A DNA stretch of 64,000 nucleotides from Acinetobacter sp. TR3 (GTDB taxonomy: Bacteria; Pseudomonadota; Gammaproteobacteria; Pseudomonadales; Moraxellaceae). The notes beneath the pieces were generated by a model. It was not told where the DNA came from. It saw only the letters and a program-made list of their open reading frames with translations, and made no database searches. A program made the position numbers and the translations under genes. The DNA lies in the NCBI RefSeq assembly GCF_027105055.1, contig NZ_CP114264.1:1426001-1490000 (forward strand). Direction: 5' to 3'. Of this stretch, positions 45,169-53,784 are shown piece after piece; the stretch's first letter is position 1; the number at the start of each line of letters is the position of its first letter.

Positions 45169-45534
45169 TTATTTCGCATGCTTGATTGCTTGCCATGCGA
45201 GTAACAGCCAGCCCGCTATCATAAACGCACCGCCAATCGGTGTAATCGCACCTAAAATGCGCGGTAGGCCGAGCGCCATAATGTATAACGAACCGCAGAA
45301 AAATATGATACCAATTTGCATCAAAATAAAAGGAATTTTTATTGGGAAAGTAGGTGTGGTTTTATGCAGAACACCTAAAATTAGTAAGCCAAGCGCATGA
45401 TAGAAAAAGTATTGGGTGGCTGTACCCCACCAAGCGAGTTGTTCTAGGGTTGCAAAAGATTTGAGTCCATGAGCACCGAAAGCACCCAACATAACTGCAA
45501 TAGCAAGATTGATTGCAGCAATTCCAATCCACAT
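45169..45534 (-). CDS. DUF423 family membrane protein
   Basis: 121 residues with four predicted helices. Typical features are GAFGAHGLKSF near the start, YFFYHALGLL, and GSLYIMALG. Its function is not known. First gene of the string DUF423-thiS-thiG. Confidence 0.92.
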   Translation of the reverse strand: MWIGIAAINLAIAVMLGAFGAHGLKSFATLEQLAWWGTATQYFFYHALGLLILGVLHKTTPTFPIKIPFILMQIGIIFFCGSLYIMALGLPRILGAITPIGGAFMIAGWLLLAWQAIKHAK

Positions 45535-45629
45535 GGCATCGTACCTGAATGAAATTAAAAAATTTTTGAAGATTGGAGTGCTATTTTTTCATAGTCGATC
45601 ATATTATGCAAACTAACTTGGGGGAATGA

Positions 45630-46115
45630 TTAAGTAATTTCTCCCTTGCTGATCCATCTATATTCAATATCGGATGCTTCAATTAACCATCGACTAGATT
45701 CATTGAGATCGTACCATTCTATTTCATGAATCAAATGTCCTTGATCATTGATACGCAATTCATCATATCTCCAATCTCTATGACCCTGAATTCCATGGTT
45801 GCAGTTAAGTTGATAATTAAATACTTGTGGGTATATCAATTCAATAAAACCATCATGATAAGCTCCAAGCAGTCGAATGGTAATCGTTATATAACGATTT
45901 TCTTGTCGATCTCCCGAGTTTCTTTCTTCAATTTTAATATTTTCTAACCAAGCATCATGTGGACAACGCGGGTCATTAAAATTGCCATACCACTCAGAAG
46001 TTGCAAGTGAATAGGCTTTTGATGGGAAAATATTTTTGTGCTGAGTTAAGTATGCTTTGTATTGTCCAAAGCATTCAGGATTATCCGATGTTCTTTCATT
46101 TGATAAAATAAACAT
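45630..46115 (-). CDS. Uncharacterised protein
   Basis: 161 residues, acidic, with many Trp and Tyr (ATSEWYGNFNDPRCPHDAWLE, then GHRDWRYDELRI and EIEWYDL). No signal peptide or helix; probably a compact beta-rich protein. I do not recognise the family. It stands alone between DUF423 and rpoH. Confidence 0.7.
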   Translation of the reverse strand: MFILSNERTSDNPECFGQYKAYLTQHKNIFPSKAYSLATSEWYGNFNDPRCPHDAWLENIKIEERNSGDRQENRYITITIRLLGAYHDGFIELIYPQVFNYQLNCNHGIQGHRDWRYDELRINDQGHLIHEIEWYDLNESSRWLIEASDIEYRWISKGEIT

Positions 46116-46180
46116 AATTTGCTTTAAACCTTTAGATTGTCTCTGAGGTCTTATATTTTTTATTTAAAAATTTATGTGAT

Positions 46181-46214
46181 CAGGCTCATTATATTTTTAG
46201 TCATAATGAGCCTG
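46181..46214 (-). terminator. Terminator of rpoH
   Basis: CAGGCTCATTAT (46181-46192) pairs exactly with ATAATGAGCCTG (46203-46214); AT-rich sequence follows on the minus strand. It starts 6 bp beyond the rpoH stop. Confidence 0.75.
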
Positions 46215-46220
46215 ACTCAA

Positions 46221-47090
46221 TTAACTCGCAGACATTGCTGTTTTGATTTTTTCCATTGCATTTTTTTCAAGCTGTCGAATACGTTCTGCTGAAACGTTAT
46301 ATTCTGCGGCCAATTCATGCAAAGTCGATTTATCATCATCTAACCACCGACGTTGCAAGATATTACGAGATCGATCATCAAGCTGTTCCATTGCCTCGTG
46401 TAAGGCAGAACTACTTTGTTCTTCATAATCTTCTTCTTCAATCAACCGAGCTGGGTCGTAGCGATTATCTTCAAGATAAAGTGCAGGAGCTGTATGTGGA
46501 GTATCGTCATCATCATCACCTTGAGCTTCAAAAGCAGCATCATAAGCGGTTAGGCGACCTTCCATTTCGAGCACTTGCTCTGGTGTGACATTCAAATCAT
46601 TGGCAATTGATTTCGCTTCTTCCAACGTAAGTCGTTTGCTTGATTTTTTAAGACTACGTAAGTTAAAGAATAATTTACGTTGTGCTTTTGTCGTTGCGAT
46701 TTTGACAATACGCCAGTTACGAATCACATATTCATGTATTTCGGCTTTAATCCAGTGCACTGCAAAAGAAACTAAGCGAACACCCATATTTGGATCGAAG
46801 CGTTTGACCGCTTTCATTAATCCAAGGTTACCTTCTTGAATAAGATCGCCTTGTGGCAATCCGTAACCTGCATAGCTACGTGCAATATGTACGACAAAAC
46901 GTAGGTGTGACATTACCAATAGTTTGGCAGCATCAAGATCTTGGTCATAATAATAACGCTCAGCAAGTTCTTTTTCTTGCTCGGCCGTTAGAATTGGAAT
47001 TTGATTGACAGTACTGATATATGCACCAAGGTTTACGCCTGGCGCAGACAATGACAGGGGCATCAATTGATTGCTGCTGTCAGTAGTCAT
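46221..47090 (-). CDS. rpoH: RNA polymerase sigma-32 factor (heat shock)
   Basis: 289 residues. Region 2 is intact ([20 protein letters not shown], then [28 protein letters not shown]), as is the sigma-32-specific stretch [11 protein letters not shown]. Region 4 ends [17 protein letters not shown]. It directs transcription of chaperone and protease genes. The ATG at 47090 is preceded by AAGGAGA. Possible thermosensor structure in the leader was not analysed. Confidence 0.97.
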   Translation of the reverse strand: MTTDSSNQLMPLSLSAPGVNLGAYISTVNQIPILTAEQEKELAERYYYDQDLDAAKLLVMSHLRFVVHIARSYAGYGLPQGDLIQEGNLGLMKAVKRFDPNMGVRLVSFAVHWIKAEIHEYVIRNWRIVKIATTKAQRKLFFNLRSLKKSSKRLTLEEAKSIANDLNVTPEQVLEMEGRLTAYDAAFEAQGDDDDDTPHTAPALYLEDNRYDPARLIEEEDYEEQSSSALHEAMEQLDDRSRNILQRRWLDDDKSTLHELAAEYNVSAERIRQLEKNAMEKIKTAMSAS

Positions 47091-47221
47091 GGAGTCTCCT
47101 TATAGGATGGTATTTAAGTCAACAATTTCATCTTAATGCGAATGTTCTTCATCACTAAGGAAATTTGAGTATAAAAATGTAAAGTTATCTAGTTTATCTT
47201 TAGCTAGAGTTTATCAAAGAA

Positions 47222-47461
47222 TTACATAGATTCAATTAAATAGTGAAACTCATTCTCTGAAATTTTTTGTGTCTGGCATTGAAGTTGCTGAATTTGGCAA
47301 TATCGTGTTACATCAATTTCACTATGAGGATCTGAGGATTTTAATAAATATTGTTTCGAACCTTCAGCTTTCTTTAAAGCACGCTTTAGCATGAGCAGTG
47401 GCATAGGACAAGGTTGTCCTAACGCATTAATAATTTCAGGAGAATTCGGTATCTGAGTCAT
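47222..47461 (-). CDS. TusA-family sulfurtransferase
   Basis: 79 residues. The catalytic Cys18 lies in the family motif LGQPCPMPLL, followed by a two-layer alpha/beta fold. TusA relays sulfur to tRNA 2-thiouridine or molybdopterin pathways; members of the wider SirA-like family can have other roles. Isolated gene upstream of rpoH. Confidence 0.9.
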   Translation of the reverse strand: MTQIPNSPEIINALGQPCPMPLLMLKRALKKAEGSKQYLLKSSDPHSEIDVTRYCQIQQLQCQTQKISENEFHYLIESM

Positions 47462-48107
47462 AGTGATTTAAGCAGCTAAATTCAGAATTATTTTAACAAA
47501 TTCTGTAGAAGGAAGGCTGACTATTATGAATTATTTTAGCTTGAGTGTTCTTAGAGGTGGTTTACTTTAGGGGATTGGTGAGTTAAATGCGAGTAATCTA
47601 AGTGTTTGTTAATTCTGGTTGTTCAAGAGTATTTTGGGTAGAGCGTTATAACCGATAATCATTATTATTAAGCTTGTTGTTGAAATGGTTTTAGATGGTA
47701 TTCTTGGGAAAGGTGATTGCTAACATTGTTTGTTTTTTTGTGCATATTTTGGCTGGTTTTTATTAAAATTTCTGCTCAATTTTTAGATGTAGATTCTCTT
47801 ATTTTTATAGTAAAAAAAATCATTAAAAAACCGCTAAATTATTGAAAAAAACGGATGAAGTTATTTGAAATAACTGAAAATAAACCTATTAATTATCATA
47901 AACCCATGTTAAGCTCGATGCGTTTTAGGATGTATGCTATACGATAAAATCGTTAAAAAACCTATAACAAATGGATGTAACCGGAAATTGTTGATAGTTT
48001 TACAGAATGATTACAAGCTTTGAAATTATAAATATTTTAAAACCTTGTTGGCTCTGCTGTTTGCAACACCGGAAGGTCCTTATCTTTCAATATCTGAGGA
48101 TTGACTT
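47462..48107. other. Long leader and promoter region of the cold-shock gene
   Basis: 646 bp without a plausible gene. A possible promoter is TTGAAA (47865-47870), 16 bp, TATTAA (47887-47892); this would give a leader of about 200 bases, as in cspA-type genes whose leader folds with temperature. The last 70 bases (GCTCTGCTGTTTGCAAC, CACCGGAAGGTCC) are richer in GC. An AGGA ribosome site precedes the ATG by 7 bases. Confidence 0.45.
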
Positions 48108-48320
48108 ATGACAGCTCGTGAACAAGGCGTAGTAAAGTGGTTTAATGACACTAAAGGCTTTGGTTTTATTCAACGTAATGGCGGTGATGACGTATTCGTT
48201 CATTTCCGCGCAATTATGGGTGACGGTCACCGTTCTTTACGTGACGGCCAACGCGTTGAATTCAGCGTAGTTCAAGGACAAAAAGGTTTCCAAGCTGAAA
48301 ACGTTCAGCCTTTAGACTAA
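48108..48320 (+). CDS. Cold-shock protein (CspA family)
   Basis: 70 residues, one OB-fold with RNP1 KGFGFI and RNP2 VFVHF. Binds single-stranded RNA and DNA and melts RNA structure. It is followed by a terminator and then a DEAD-box helicase, another cold-related RNA remodeller. Confidence 0.95.
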   Translation: MTAREQGVVKWFNDTKGFGFIQRNGGDDVFVHFRAIMGDGHRSLRDGQRVEFSVVQGQKGFQAENVQPLD

Positions 48321-48341
48321 TTTGTTGCTTTAACGCAATAT

Positions 48342-48374
48342 AAAAACGCCCCAATGTTATTTGGGGCGTTTTTG
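48342..48374 (+). terminator. Terminator of the cold-shock gene
   Basis: AAAAACGCCCCAA / TTGGGGCGTTTTT hairpin with a 5-base loop. Confidence 0.92.
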
Positions 48375-48421
48375 TTTATAATGGCCACTTTCTTTTGATC
48401 ATTGATGGTTCGAGAGCATAT

Positions 48422-49573
48422 ATGACATCTGGTTTTGAAACCTTAAATTTACATCCGCAGTTGAAGAAAGCAATTGATGCTTTGGGTTTTACACAAATGA
48501 CCCCAATTCAACAAAAGGTTTTGAAATATACATTAGCAGGGCATGATGCCATTGGTCGAGCGCAAACTGGTACAGGTAAAACAGCAGCCTTTTTGATTAG
48601 TGTGATCAATGATCTATTAAATAATCCGCTACAAGAACAACGGTTTCGTGGCGAACCACGTGCGCTGATTCTGGCTCCTACACGTGAGTTAGCACTACAG
48701 ATAGAGAGTGATGCTCAAGCTTTAACAAAATTTTCAAACTTACATCTTGTCACTCTACTTGGTGGTGTGGATTTTGATAAGCAAAAGAAAATGTTGGATA
48801 GTAATTTTGTTGATATTATCGTTGCAACGCCTGGTCGTTTAATTGATTTTGTCGAGCAAAAAGAAGTTTGGTTGGATAAGATCGAATTCCTTGTGATTGA
48901 TGAAGCCGATCGTTTATTAGATATGGGTTTTATTCCATCGGTAAAACGGATTGTGCGTTACTCACCCTTCAAAGAACAACGTCAAACTTTAATGTTTTCT
49001 GCAACTTTTAGCTATGATGTACTTAATCTTGCTCGTCAGTGGCTATTTGAACCTGTAACGGTTGAGATTGAGCCTGAGCAAAAAACCAATAATGATGTGG
49101 AGCAGCGTGTTTATGTGGTTGCGAAACAAGATAAGTACAAATTATTGCAAGAAATTTTGCGTGATGAACCAATTGATAAAGTTATGATTTTCGCAAATCG
49201 TCGAGATCAAGTGCGTCGTTTATATGATTACTTAAAGCGTGATGGTTATAAAGTCGGTATGTTATCTGGTGAAATCGCTCAAGATAAACGATTGAAGATG
49301 CTCGACCAGTTCAAACAAGGTAAGCATAATATTATGATCGCAACAGACGTTGCTGGTCGTGGTATTCACGTTGACGGCGTGTCACATGTGGTGAATTTTA
49401 CTTTGCCAGAGCAGTCTGATGATTATGTACATCGAATTGGTCGTACAGGTCGTGCTGGTGCTCAAGGTGTTAGTATTAGTTTCTTATCTGAAGATGATGC
49501 TTTCTATTTGCCAGAAATTGAAAAAGCGATTGGTAAAAAGTTACCTTTAACGCGTTTAGATGGATATTGTTAA
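48422..49573 (+). CDS. DEAD-box RNA helicase (RhlB/RhlE type)
   Basis: 383 residues from ATG 48422 (GAGAG seven bases upstream; the frame opens at 48395). Motifs in order: Q motif FTQMTPIQQK, Walker A AQTGTGKT, PTRELALQ, TPGRL, DEAD in VIDEADRLLDMG, SAT in MFSATF, and HRIGRTGRAG. ATP-dependent RNA unwinding, with likely links to ribosome assembly or the degradosome. It has a short C-terminal tail, unlike RhlE proteins with long basic tails. Confidence 0.95.
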   Translation: MTSGFETLNLHPQLKKAIDALGFTQMTPIQQKVLKYTLAGHDAIGRAQTGTGKTAAFLISVINDLLNNPLQEQRFRGEPRALILAPTRELALQIESDAQALTKFSNLHLVTLLGGVDFDKQKKMLDSNFVDIIVATPGRLIDFVEQKEVWLDKIEFLVIDEADRLLDMGFIPSVKRIVRYSPFKEQRQTLMFSATFSYDVLNLARQWLFEPVTVEIEPEQKTNNDVEQRVYVVAKQDKYKLLQEILRDEPIDKVMIFANRRDQVRRLYDYLKRDGYKVGMLSGEIAQDKRLKMLDQFKQGKHNIMIATDVAGRGIHVDGVSHVVNFTLPEQSDDYVHRIGRTGRAGAQGVSISFLSEDDAFYLPEIEKAIGKKLPLTRLDGYC

Positions 49574-49608
49574 GACTAAACAAGATTTTCTGATATTTAG
49601 ATAATATT

Positions 49609-49647
49609 TAAAAAAGACTAAATTTTTCTTAATTTAGTCTTTTTTTA
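49609..49647 (+). terminator. Terminator of the helicase gene
   Basis: AAAAAAGACTAAATT / AATTTAGTCTTTTTT hairpin with a 6-base loop, 36 bp after the stop codon. Confidence 0.87.
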
Positions 49648-49772
49648 TTTTTAAAGGCTTTCATTTGCTAAATTACACAAAAGATTCATGATTTTTGCGG
49701 AAATCCAGTGATTAGTTGCTGAATTGAAGTAAATCAACATGTAGAATATGGCGCATTACCTGGGAGGATATT

Positions 49773-50810
49773 ATGGCACTCATCTCAATGCGCCAGCTCT
49801 TGGATCACGCTGCAGAACATAACTACGGCGTACCAGCGTTTAACGTAAACAATTTAGAACAAATGCGTGCAATTATGCTCGCTGCTGATGCAACGAATTC
49901 ACCTGTTATTGTGCAAGCTTCGGCAGGTGCACGTAAATACGCAGGTGCACCTTTCTTACGTCATCTGATTTTGGCAGCTATTGAAGAATGGCCACATATT
50001 CCTGTGGTAATGCACCAAGATCACGGGACGAGTCCTGATGTTTGTCAACGTTCTATTCAATTGGGCTTTAGCTCAGTGATGATGGATGGTTCATTGGGTG
50101 CTGATGGTAAGACTCCAACATCATATGACTATAATGTTGATGTTACTCGTCGTGTTGTCGCAATGGCGCATGCGTGTGGTGTTTCAGTTGAAGGTGAGAT
50201 TGGTTGCTTAGGTAGCCTTGAAACTGGTATGGCTGGTGAAGAAGATGGTGTCGGTGCAGAAGGCGTACTCGATCATTCTCAACTGCTTACTTCTGTTGAA
50301 GAAGCGACTCAATTCGTTGCTGATACGAATGTAGATGCTTTGGCGATTGCTGTAGGTACTTCACACGGTGCGTACAAGTTTACGCGTCCACCTACAGGCG
50401 ATATCTTGGCAATTGACCGTATTAAAGAAATTCATGCTGCGTTACCAAATACGCATCTAGTAATGCATGGTTCAAGCTCTGTACCACAAGAATGGTTGGC
50501 AGTGATTAACCAATATGGTGGTGATATTAAAGAAACTTATGGTGTGCCTGTTGAGCAGCTTGTAGAAGCAATCAAACATGGTGTGCGTAAGATTAATATT
50601 GATACCGATTTGCGTTTGGCATCTACTGGTGCGATGCGTCGTATGATGGCTGAAAAACCAAGTGAATTTGATCCACGTAAATTCTTTGGTGAAACAGTTG
50701 AAGCAATGAAGCAAATCTGTGTAGATCGTTATAATTCATTTGGTACATCAGGTAATGCAGATAAGATCCGCCCAATTTCTTTAGAGAAAATGGTTGATCG
50801 TTACAAATAA
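49773..50810 (+). CDS. fba: Class II fructose-bisphosphate aldolase
   Basis: 345 residues, zinc-dependent aldolase of the Calvin-cycle subtype. Seen: HQDHGTS (zinc and catalytic residues), [32 protein letters not shown] and [11 protein letters not shown]. It splits or forms fructose 1,6-bisphosphate; in Acinetobacter, gluconeogenesis is the main direction. GGGAGGA lies upstream of the ATG. Single-gene unit. Confidence 0.97.
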   Translation: MALISMRQLLDHAAEHNYGVPAFNVNNLEQMRAIMLAADATNSPVIVQASAGARKYAGAPFLRHLILAAIEEWPHIPVVMHQDHGTSPDVCQRSIQLGFSSVMMDGSLGADGKTPTSYDYNVDVTRRVVAMAHACGVSVEGEIGCLGSLETGMAGEEDGVGAEGVLDHSQLLTSVEEATQFVADTNVDALAIAVGTSHGAYKFTRPPTGDILAIDRIKEIHAALPNTHLVMHGSSSVPQEWLAVINQYGGDIKETYGVPVEQLVEAIKHGVRKINIDTDLRLASTGAMRRMMAEKPSEFDPRKFFGETVEAMKQICVDRYNSFGTSGNADKIRPISLEKMVDRYK

Positions 50811-50825
50811 TTAATTTGTGATGAA

Positions 50826-50858
50826 TAAAAAACAGCATCTTTTGATGCTGTTTTTTAT
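50826..50858 (+). terminator. Terminator of fba
   Basis: AAAAAACAGCATC / GATGCTGTTTTTT hairpin with a 4-base loop. Confidence 0.9.
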
Positions 50859-51046
50859 TTCTTAGATTTTTGGATAAATTACAATGTAAATTAAAGTGCT
50901 TTAGGAGTTTTAAAATGTCTTTCAAAGAAAATTTACAGTTTTTAGCTGATAGGTTGCTTGCAATACATACATATAGTCCTGATCAATATCCAAGTTGGAG
51001 ATTGGAATATTATAATAATGCCAAAGAAATTTTTGATGAGGTGATC

Positions 51047-51904
51047 CTAGACAGTATCGTGGACAACCGATCCCTCTAAATTCTTGAAATATTTCTGTTC
51101 AAAGGCTTCTGGACTTAACCAGCCATTTGCAGAATGCCTTCTGATTCGATTGTAGTAAACTTCAATATACTCAAACAAGATAGCATTTGCCTCTTTTCTC
51201 GTAGAAAATACACTGCCATGTACTACATGCCCCTTCAGGGTATGGAAGAAGCTTTCGGTCACTGCATTGTCCCAACAGTTTCCTCGTCTAGACATGCTTT
51301 GAATACAGTTATTCGTCAATAATAGCGCCCTAAAATCACGACTACAGTACTGACTACCTTGATCCGAATGCACCATGACACCCGTTGGATAACCCTGACG
51401 AGCCATTGCATAATTAAACGCATCACACACCAATTGGCGGTCTATTCGATGGCTGGTTTGCCAACCCACAATACGACGGCTGAATAGATCTAGCATCACA
51501 CATAAATACAGCCAGCCTTCTTTAGTTCGGATATAGGTAATATCCGTTGTCCAAACTTTATTAGGCTGAGTAACTGTAAATTGGCGATCCAACAAATTTG
51601 ATGCTGTAGACAAACGATGGTTTGAATCAGTCGTATGCTTGTATTTACGTGCAATCCTACTACGTAAACCAAGCTTTTTTAGCATCCTTCCAACGGTACG
51701 TTCGCTCATGCGATAACCTAAATCACGCATGTCATGTACCAATGACGGTGCACCCAAGCGCGCATGATGCTGCCAATATACAACTTTTAAATCATTGTAT
51801 TTCTGCGCTGTATTGGTCTGGCGTTTTCGCCAGGCATAATAGCCTGAAGTGCTGACATCTAGGCATTTACAGACAGAAGACACAGTGACTTCATTTATAT
51901 CCAT
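51047..51904 (-). CDS. IS3-family transposase, catalytic part (orfB)
   Basis: 285 residues from the ATG at 51904. Catalytic residues of the integrase-like core: WTTDITYI, HSDQGSQYCS and the glutamate in CWDNAVTESFFHTLK. The HTH_21 region (YYAWRKRQ) is at the N-terminus. The working enzyme is probably a fusion with orfA made by a -1 shift at AAAAG (51927-51923), since in that frame translation continues KYTVIQDMD into this ORF. Intact. Confidence 0.95.
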   Translation of the reverse strand: MDINEVTVSSVCKCLDVSTSGYYAWRKRQTNTAQKYNDLKVVYWQHHARLGAPSLVHDMRDLGYRMSERTVGRMLKKLGLRSRIARKYKHTTDSNHRLSTASNLLDRQFTVTQPNKVWTTDITYIRTKEGWLYLCVMLDLFSRRIVGWQTSHRIDRQLVCDAFNYAMARQGYPTGVMVHSDQGSQYCSRDFRALLLTNNCIQSMSRRGNCWDNAVTESFFHTLKGHVVHGSVFSTRKEANAILFEYIEVYYNRIRRHSANGWLSPEAFEQKYFKNLEGSVVHDTV

Positions 51905-51912
51905 ATCTTGAA

Positions 51913-52206
51913 TTACCGTGTACTTTTCTTGGCATGATCTGTCAGAAAGTACACATGCGCTTTTTTTAAGATGTCATTGGCTTCCTTGAGCTGTTTGACT
52001 TCTTTTTCTAATTCCAAGATCCGCTGTTGTTCAGGAGAAAGTTGACGTTTGCTTGAACCTACTGGATTGGCTTCACGAATCCATTTATCTAAGGTTGAAT
52101 AACCCACACCTAATTTATGGGCGATTGCAGCTATAGGCTCGTGGGAGTTTGAAAGTGCATGATCAATTGCTTGCTGTTTAAATTCCGGACTAAAACGTTT
52201 AGCCAT
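51913..52206 (-). CDS. IS3-family transposase, DNA-binding part (orfA)
   Basis: 97 residues from ATG 52206 (MAKRFSPEFK). Helix-turn-helix (IAAIAHKLGVGYSTLDKWIREA) followed by a leucine-zipper-like coiled coil (ILELEKEVKQLKEANDILKKA), as usual for OrfA of IS3. The frame opens upstream at 52221 but the conserved start is MAKR. AAAAG near its end is the likely frameshift site. Confidence 0.94.
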   Translation of the reverse strand: MAKRFSPEFKQQAIDHALSNSHEPIAAIAHKLGVGYSTLDKWIREANPVGSSKRQLSPEQQRILELEKEVKQLKEANDILKKAHVYFLTDHAKKSTR

Positions 52207-52430
52207 TTCTTGGATCTCCAAAGATTGAAGTTACGTTATCTTTAGAGGGACATGCTGTCCATTATTTTGGCTAGGATCAATGGAGTTTGTGGATAGAAAA
52301 CTAAAAGAAATTCATGCTGCTTTTGAGGATGGTGATGGTGATACAGTAGGGCGCGCTGCTTTTGTAATTTGTGTGGTTGCGGATGTTAAAAATTTACGAT
52401 AAATATTTCCAATTTTTATTTTTTGAATAA

Positions 52431-52458
52431 AAAATGCCAGCGATTTCGCTGGCATTTT
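52431..52458. terminator. Bidirectional terminator between the split gene and surA
   Basis: AAAATGCCAGCGA / TCGCTGGCATTTT hairpin with A/T runs on both sides. Confidence 0.88.
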
Positions 52459-52470
52459 AATGTAATGGGC

Positions 52471-53784
52471 TTATTTTTGCTGTGCTTTTGAATCTAAGCT
52501 TGTATCTTTAATTTCAACATAAGCATTAGCACGCAGCTCACGCATCCAACTGTCTACTTCGGTATCAAACAAACGTTCACCTAAAATTTGGCGAGCCATA
52601 CGCTCTTGAACTTCTTTGGTCATATCTTGTTGGCGAGTATCAGTCACTTGTAAAATGTGCCAACCAAACTGACTTTGGAAAGGCTTACTGATTTGCCCAA
52701 CCGGTGTTTCTTTCATGACTTGTTCAAACTCAGGCACCATAACACCAGGACTTACCCATCCTAAACTGCCACCATCACGTGCTGAACCTGTGTCATTTGA
52801 ATAGGTTGCAGCTAAAGTTGCAAAATCTTCGCCTGCCTTCGCACGGTTATAAAGACTATCAATCATTTGTTTCGCACGATCTAAGCTGACAACTTCAGAT
52901 GGTTGAATCAAAATATGTCGAGTTTTATATTGTGATACCAGTGCTTTTTGATCATTTTGTTTGCGTTCTAAAAGTTTTAAAACATGAATGCCATCGCGGA
53001 CATTGATCAGTTCTGTGGTCTGACCAGTTTGTAATGGTGTTATGCGTGCTGCAAGTTCAGTAGGAATGTCTGATAGTGCTCTGAATCCCATATCAGCACC
53101 ATCAACCTTGATTGCACTGGTTGCAAGCTTGGCACTAATCGCTTTAGGATCATCACTAGTTGCAAGTGCTTGTTTGACTTCTTGTGCAACTTTTTTAACT
53201 TCTTCGTTATTTTCACCAGAGATACGCATGTGAATCACATGGACTTGTGTGCCAAGTGCAGCTTGGCCTTCTGGTGAATTTAAAAAGTTTTCAACATCAT
53301 GATCACTGATTTTAATACGAGACATGACTTGTTGTTGGCGTAAACGACCAATTGCTAAATCTTCAGCAATCCTATTTCGTAAATTTTCATAAGTATCTGG
53401 TGCAATGGTATCCAATTTTTGTTGGAATGCTTCTAGTGTATTAGCACCTGATTGATTTGCAATTTTTAAGACCGCAGCATTTAAACTTTTTTCATCAGCT
53501 TTAATGCCAAAACGTTTGACCTGTTCTAATTGGGCCTGACGGATAATGAGCTGATCAAGCACTTGCATTTGTAAATACTGTTGGGGTGGCACAGTTTTAT
53601 TTTGTGCTTTTAACTGATGTTCTGTTTCTGCAATCCCTTGTTCTAAATCACTTTTAAGAATGACACTACTATCAACTATTGCAACAACCTCATCCGTAGG
53701 TTGCGCAAAGCTTTGTATTGAAGAAGAAATAAGTGTAGCGAGAACAGTCGCTTTAAAGATATGTTGGAAAGATTTTATCTTCAT
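52471..53784 (-). CDS. surA: Periplasmic chaperone / peptidyl-prolyl isomerase SurA
   Basis: 437 residues. A Sec signal peptide (about 1-28, ending IQSFAQ) precedes the SurA N-terminal helical domain (VVAIVDSSVILKSDLEQ). A weak first parvulin domain and a well-conserved second one (TRHILIQPSEV, GGSLGWVSPGVMVPEFE, SQFGWHILQV) follow. It escorts outer-membrane proteins such as LptD. Its ATG overlaps the lptD stop by one base (TAATG), so the in-frame TTG at 53799 is not needed. Confidence 0.96.
   Translation of the reverse strand: MKIKSFQHIFKATVLATLISSSIQSFAQPTDEVVAIVDSSVILKSDLEQGIAETEHQLKAQNKTVPPQQYLQMQVLDQLIIRQAQLEQVKRFGIKADEKSLNAAVLKIANQSGANTLEAFQQKLDTIAPDTYENLRNRIAEDLAIGRLRQQQVMSRIKISDHDVENFLNSPEGQAALGTQVHVIHMRISGENNEEVKKVAQEVKQALATSDDPKAISAKLATSAIKVDGADMGFRALSDIPTELAARITPLQTGQTTELINVRDGIHVLKLLERKQNDQKALVSQYKTRHILIQPSEVVSLDRAKQMIDSLYNRAKAGEDFATLAATYSNDTGSARDGGSLGWVSPGVMVPEFEQVMKETPVGQISKPFQSQFGWHILQVTDTRQQDMTKEVQERMARQILGERLFDTEVDSWMRELRANAYVEIKDTSLDSKAQQK

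Larger units (their letters stand above)
51042..52279 (-). mobile_element. Complete IS3-family insertion sequence
   Basis: A 1238-bp element with imperfect inverted ends TGATCCTAGACAG (51042 onward) and TGATCCTAGCCAA (complement, ending at 52279), both followed by a shared CCCTCTAAA stretch about 30 bases in. It carries orfA and orfB on the minus strand. A decayed second copy lies at 39531-39745. Confidence 0.93.
50915..52402 (+). pseudogene. Small hypothetical gene split by an IS3-family element
   Basis: The 5' part (ATG 50915 to 51041, starting MSFKENLQFLADRLL, with TTAGGAG upstream) and the 3' part (52280-52402, MEFVDRKLKEIHAAFED..., ending DVKNLR and TAA) lie on either side of the insertion sequence. 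If four bases were duplicated, the halves join in frame (IFDE-EFVDRK) to a helical protein of about 81 residues. Flanking tetranucleotides (GAGG, ATGG) differ, so a clean duplication is not visible. Function unknown. Confidence 0.75.
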
